From an uncultured bacterium (GTDB taxonomy: Bacteria; Cyanobacteriota; Vampirovibrionia; Gastranaerophilales; Gastranaerophilaceae), in NCBI GenBank assembly GCA_949297715.1, contig CASFTJ010000015.1, forward strand, positions 1 through 32,240: 32,240 nucleotides of DNA. Direction: 5' to 3'. This document shows, in pieces, positions 31,185 through 32,240 of this stretch (within the stretch, counting starts at the first letter, position 1; each line of letters opens with the position of its first letter). Below the pieces are notes generated by a model that was not told the origin of the DNA, ran no database searches, and was given only the letters and a program-made list of their open reading frames with translations. Position numbers and translations under genes: made by a program.

Positions 31185-32090
31185 ATGAAAGAAAAAGAAT
31201 TTATAAATACAATTAAAACCGTTTTAAATTCCGAATATATAGGAGATGACTGTGCATATCTTGCGGATTTAGGAATTGTGATTACTCAGGACAATTTAAT
31301 TGAAGGTGTTCATTTTAAACAGGATTTAATTTCACCGTATCAATTGGGTTGGAAGTCAGCGATGGTTAATATATCTGATGTCTGCGCAAGCGGGGCTGAA
31401 CCAAAATATTTAACAGTCGGGCTATCGCTTCCTCAAAATATAAATAAGGATTTTGTTGAAGAATTTTATAAAGGGATGAAAGATGCAGGCAGTGGGGTTA
31501 AAATTGTAGGCGGAGATATTACGGGGGCGGATAAAATTTTTGTTTCTGTCGCTGCAATTGGCAGAACTTCAGGTCGCAGAATCTCTTCAAGAAAAAATGC
31601 AAAAGTCGGGCAAAAAATAATTGTTGCAGGATTGCACGGCTCAAGTTCTGCAGGATTAAGGCTTTTAATGAACGGACAAAAAGAGCCTGAAAAATTTATA
31701 AAAGCACATCTTACACCGTTAGCACAAGTGGAATTTTCAAGGGGAATTGCTGAAAATATAAAAGAAGATTATGCCATGATGGACACTTCCGACGGTTTAG
31801 CTGATGCGTTATCTCAAATTGCCGAGGCAAGCGGAGTTAACATTGAAATTGATTTTTCTGAAATTCTGTATGACAAAGATTTGGAAAGATTTGAAGATTA
31901 TAAAGATTTGATACTGTTTGGCGGCGAAGATTATGGACTTGTGGCATCAGTTAATGATGATATCGCAAAAGATTTTACGGTAATCGGAGAGGTTAAAAAA
32001 GGTTCAGGGGTTACGGTTTTGTACCAAAACGGGTTGCGAAAAAAATTTTCCAAAACCGATGTCGAAAATAGGATTTTTAATCATTTTTAG
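31185..32090 (+). CDS. thiL: Thiamine-monophosphate kinase
   Basis: The 301-residue enzyme phosphorylates thiamine monophosphate to thiamine diphosphate with ATP, the last step of cofactor synthesis. It belongs to the PurM/ThiL fold. Motifs in order: IGDDCA (19-24), TQDNLIEGVHF (34-44), NISDVCASGAEP, VGGDITGA, DTSDGLADAL and LFGGEDYGL. Length is slightly shorter than E. coli ThiL (325). No other thiamine gene is adjacent, which is common for thiL. The start lacks a Shine-Dalgarno sequence. The gene is 39 nt after the GGDEF gene, and the palindromic repeat lies 35 nt beyond its stop. Confidence 0.93.
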   Translation: MKEKEFINTIKTVLNSEYIGDDCAYLADLGIVITQDNLIEGVHFKQDLISPYQLGWKSAMVNISDVCASGAEPKYLTVGLSLPQNINKDFVEEFYKGMKDAGSGVKIVGGDITGADKIFVSVAAIGRTSGRRISSRKNAKVGQKIIVAGLHGSSSAGLRLLMNGQKEPEKFIKAHLTPLAQVEFSRGIAENIKEDYAMMDTSDGLADALSQIAEASGVNIEIDFSEILYDKDLERFEDYKDLILFGGEDYGLVASVNDDIAKDFTVIGEVKKGSGVTVLYQNGLRKKFSKTDVENRIFNHF

Positions 32091-32125
32091 AATATTTTTG
32101 GCAAGCGAATGTCTTGCAGACAGTA

Positions 32126-32150
32126 GTAGGGTGCGTCGGAACGACGCACC
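32126..32150 (+). repeat. REP-like element: GTAG followed by a GGTGCGTCG hairpin
   Basis: GTAG (32126-32129) sits directly before GGTGCGTCG, loop GAA, CGACGCACC (32130-32150), a 9-bp perfect stem. The GTAG-plus-hairpin layout is that of REP elements mobilised by REP-associated tyrosine transposases (RAYT); no such transposase is in the window. The remaining 90 bp to the window edge contain no gene, only an AT-rich tract and a partial GTCC/GGAC hairpin cut by the edge. Confidence 0.7.
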
Positions 32151-32240
32151 GAAATTTTATAAAGCCTCTGGCAGGTCTTGTGCAGACGGCGGTTGTTTTT
32201 TCGCAAAAAGAGTAATATATTAAAAAAGTCCTCCGGACGG

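Noticed and set aside
1-32240. CRISPR array, prophage, insertion sequence, tRNA or rRNA genes
   Set aside because: Looked for spaced direct repeats, transposase or integrase motifs and RNA-gene signatures; none was seen.

Overview
The window is strongly AT-rich bacterial chromosome with dense, mostly housekeeping gene content. Several features point to a non-photosynthetic relative of Cyanobacteria such as Gastranaerophilales (Melainabacteria/Vampirovibrionia). These are prepilins with the FTLAEVLITLG-type N-terminus, proteins with an odd Asn-rich 'FG/FEG' N-terminal tag, a GyrA whose first C-terminal blade reads [10 protein letters not shown] (as I recall from cyanobacterial GyrA), and LPS-type heptosyltransferase and periplasmic proteins that imply a diderm envelope. 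The assignment is inference from protein style; no rRNA is present. I saw no tRNA, rRNA, CRISPR array, transposase or prophage gene.

Layout. 1-1030: a prepilin gene that carries an 11-G tract near its start and is broken by a +1 frameshift, bracketed by GGTGCGTC/GACGCACC palindromes. 1107-4615: a pterin-binding methyltransferase, a large secreted TPR protein that seems to start at ATT, and a small lipoprotein. 4621-6102 (-): an orphan radical SAM protein. 6245-6679: a small Ca-loop protein. 6718-9270 (-): gyrA. 9535-11344: holA-holB, the clamp-loader delta and delta' subunits. 11391-14220: a soluble PAS-GAF histidine kinase and a HEAT-repeat protein. 14316-16351: a second prepilin (-), a small HTH protein, ispD (-) and rpmB. 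16394-18553 (-): three consecutive secreted proteins with TonB/TolA-type C-terminal domains. 18724-20383: a MerR-like coiled-coil protein and recA. 20545-22044: a lipoprotein-like Asp-Thr repeat protein and an HTH/zinc-ribbon protein. 22041-27038 (-): a five-gene run made of a GH13 amylase-family enzyme, a TPR protein, a calcineurin-like phosphoesterase, an MBL-fold hydrolase and a TPR protein. 27169-32090 (+): ROK sugar kinase, GT9 heptosyltransferase, a GGDEF/degenerate HD-GYP protein and thiL. The window ends in another GTAG-palindrome repeat.

Functional links. The secreted GH13 enzyme and the divergent ROK kinase suggest glucan breakdown followed by sugar phosphorylation. HolA and HolB form part of the replicase clamp loader. 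The histidine kinase and the c-di-GMP-type protein are signalling nodes without partners here.

The most striking non-gene signal is in the starts of genes. At six genes a -10-like hexamer ends exactly 6 nt before the ATG with no Shine-Dalgarno sequence, which predicts transcription starting on the A of the start codon (leaderless mRNA). Two more genes have 7 and 9 nt. This also corrects two or more apparent start sites.
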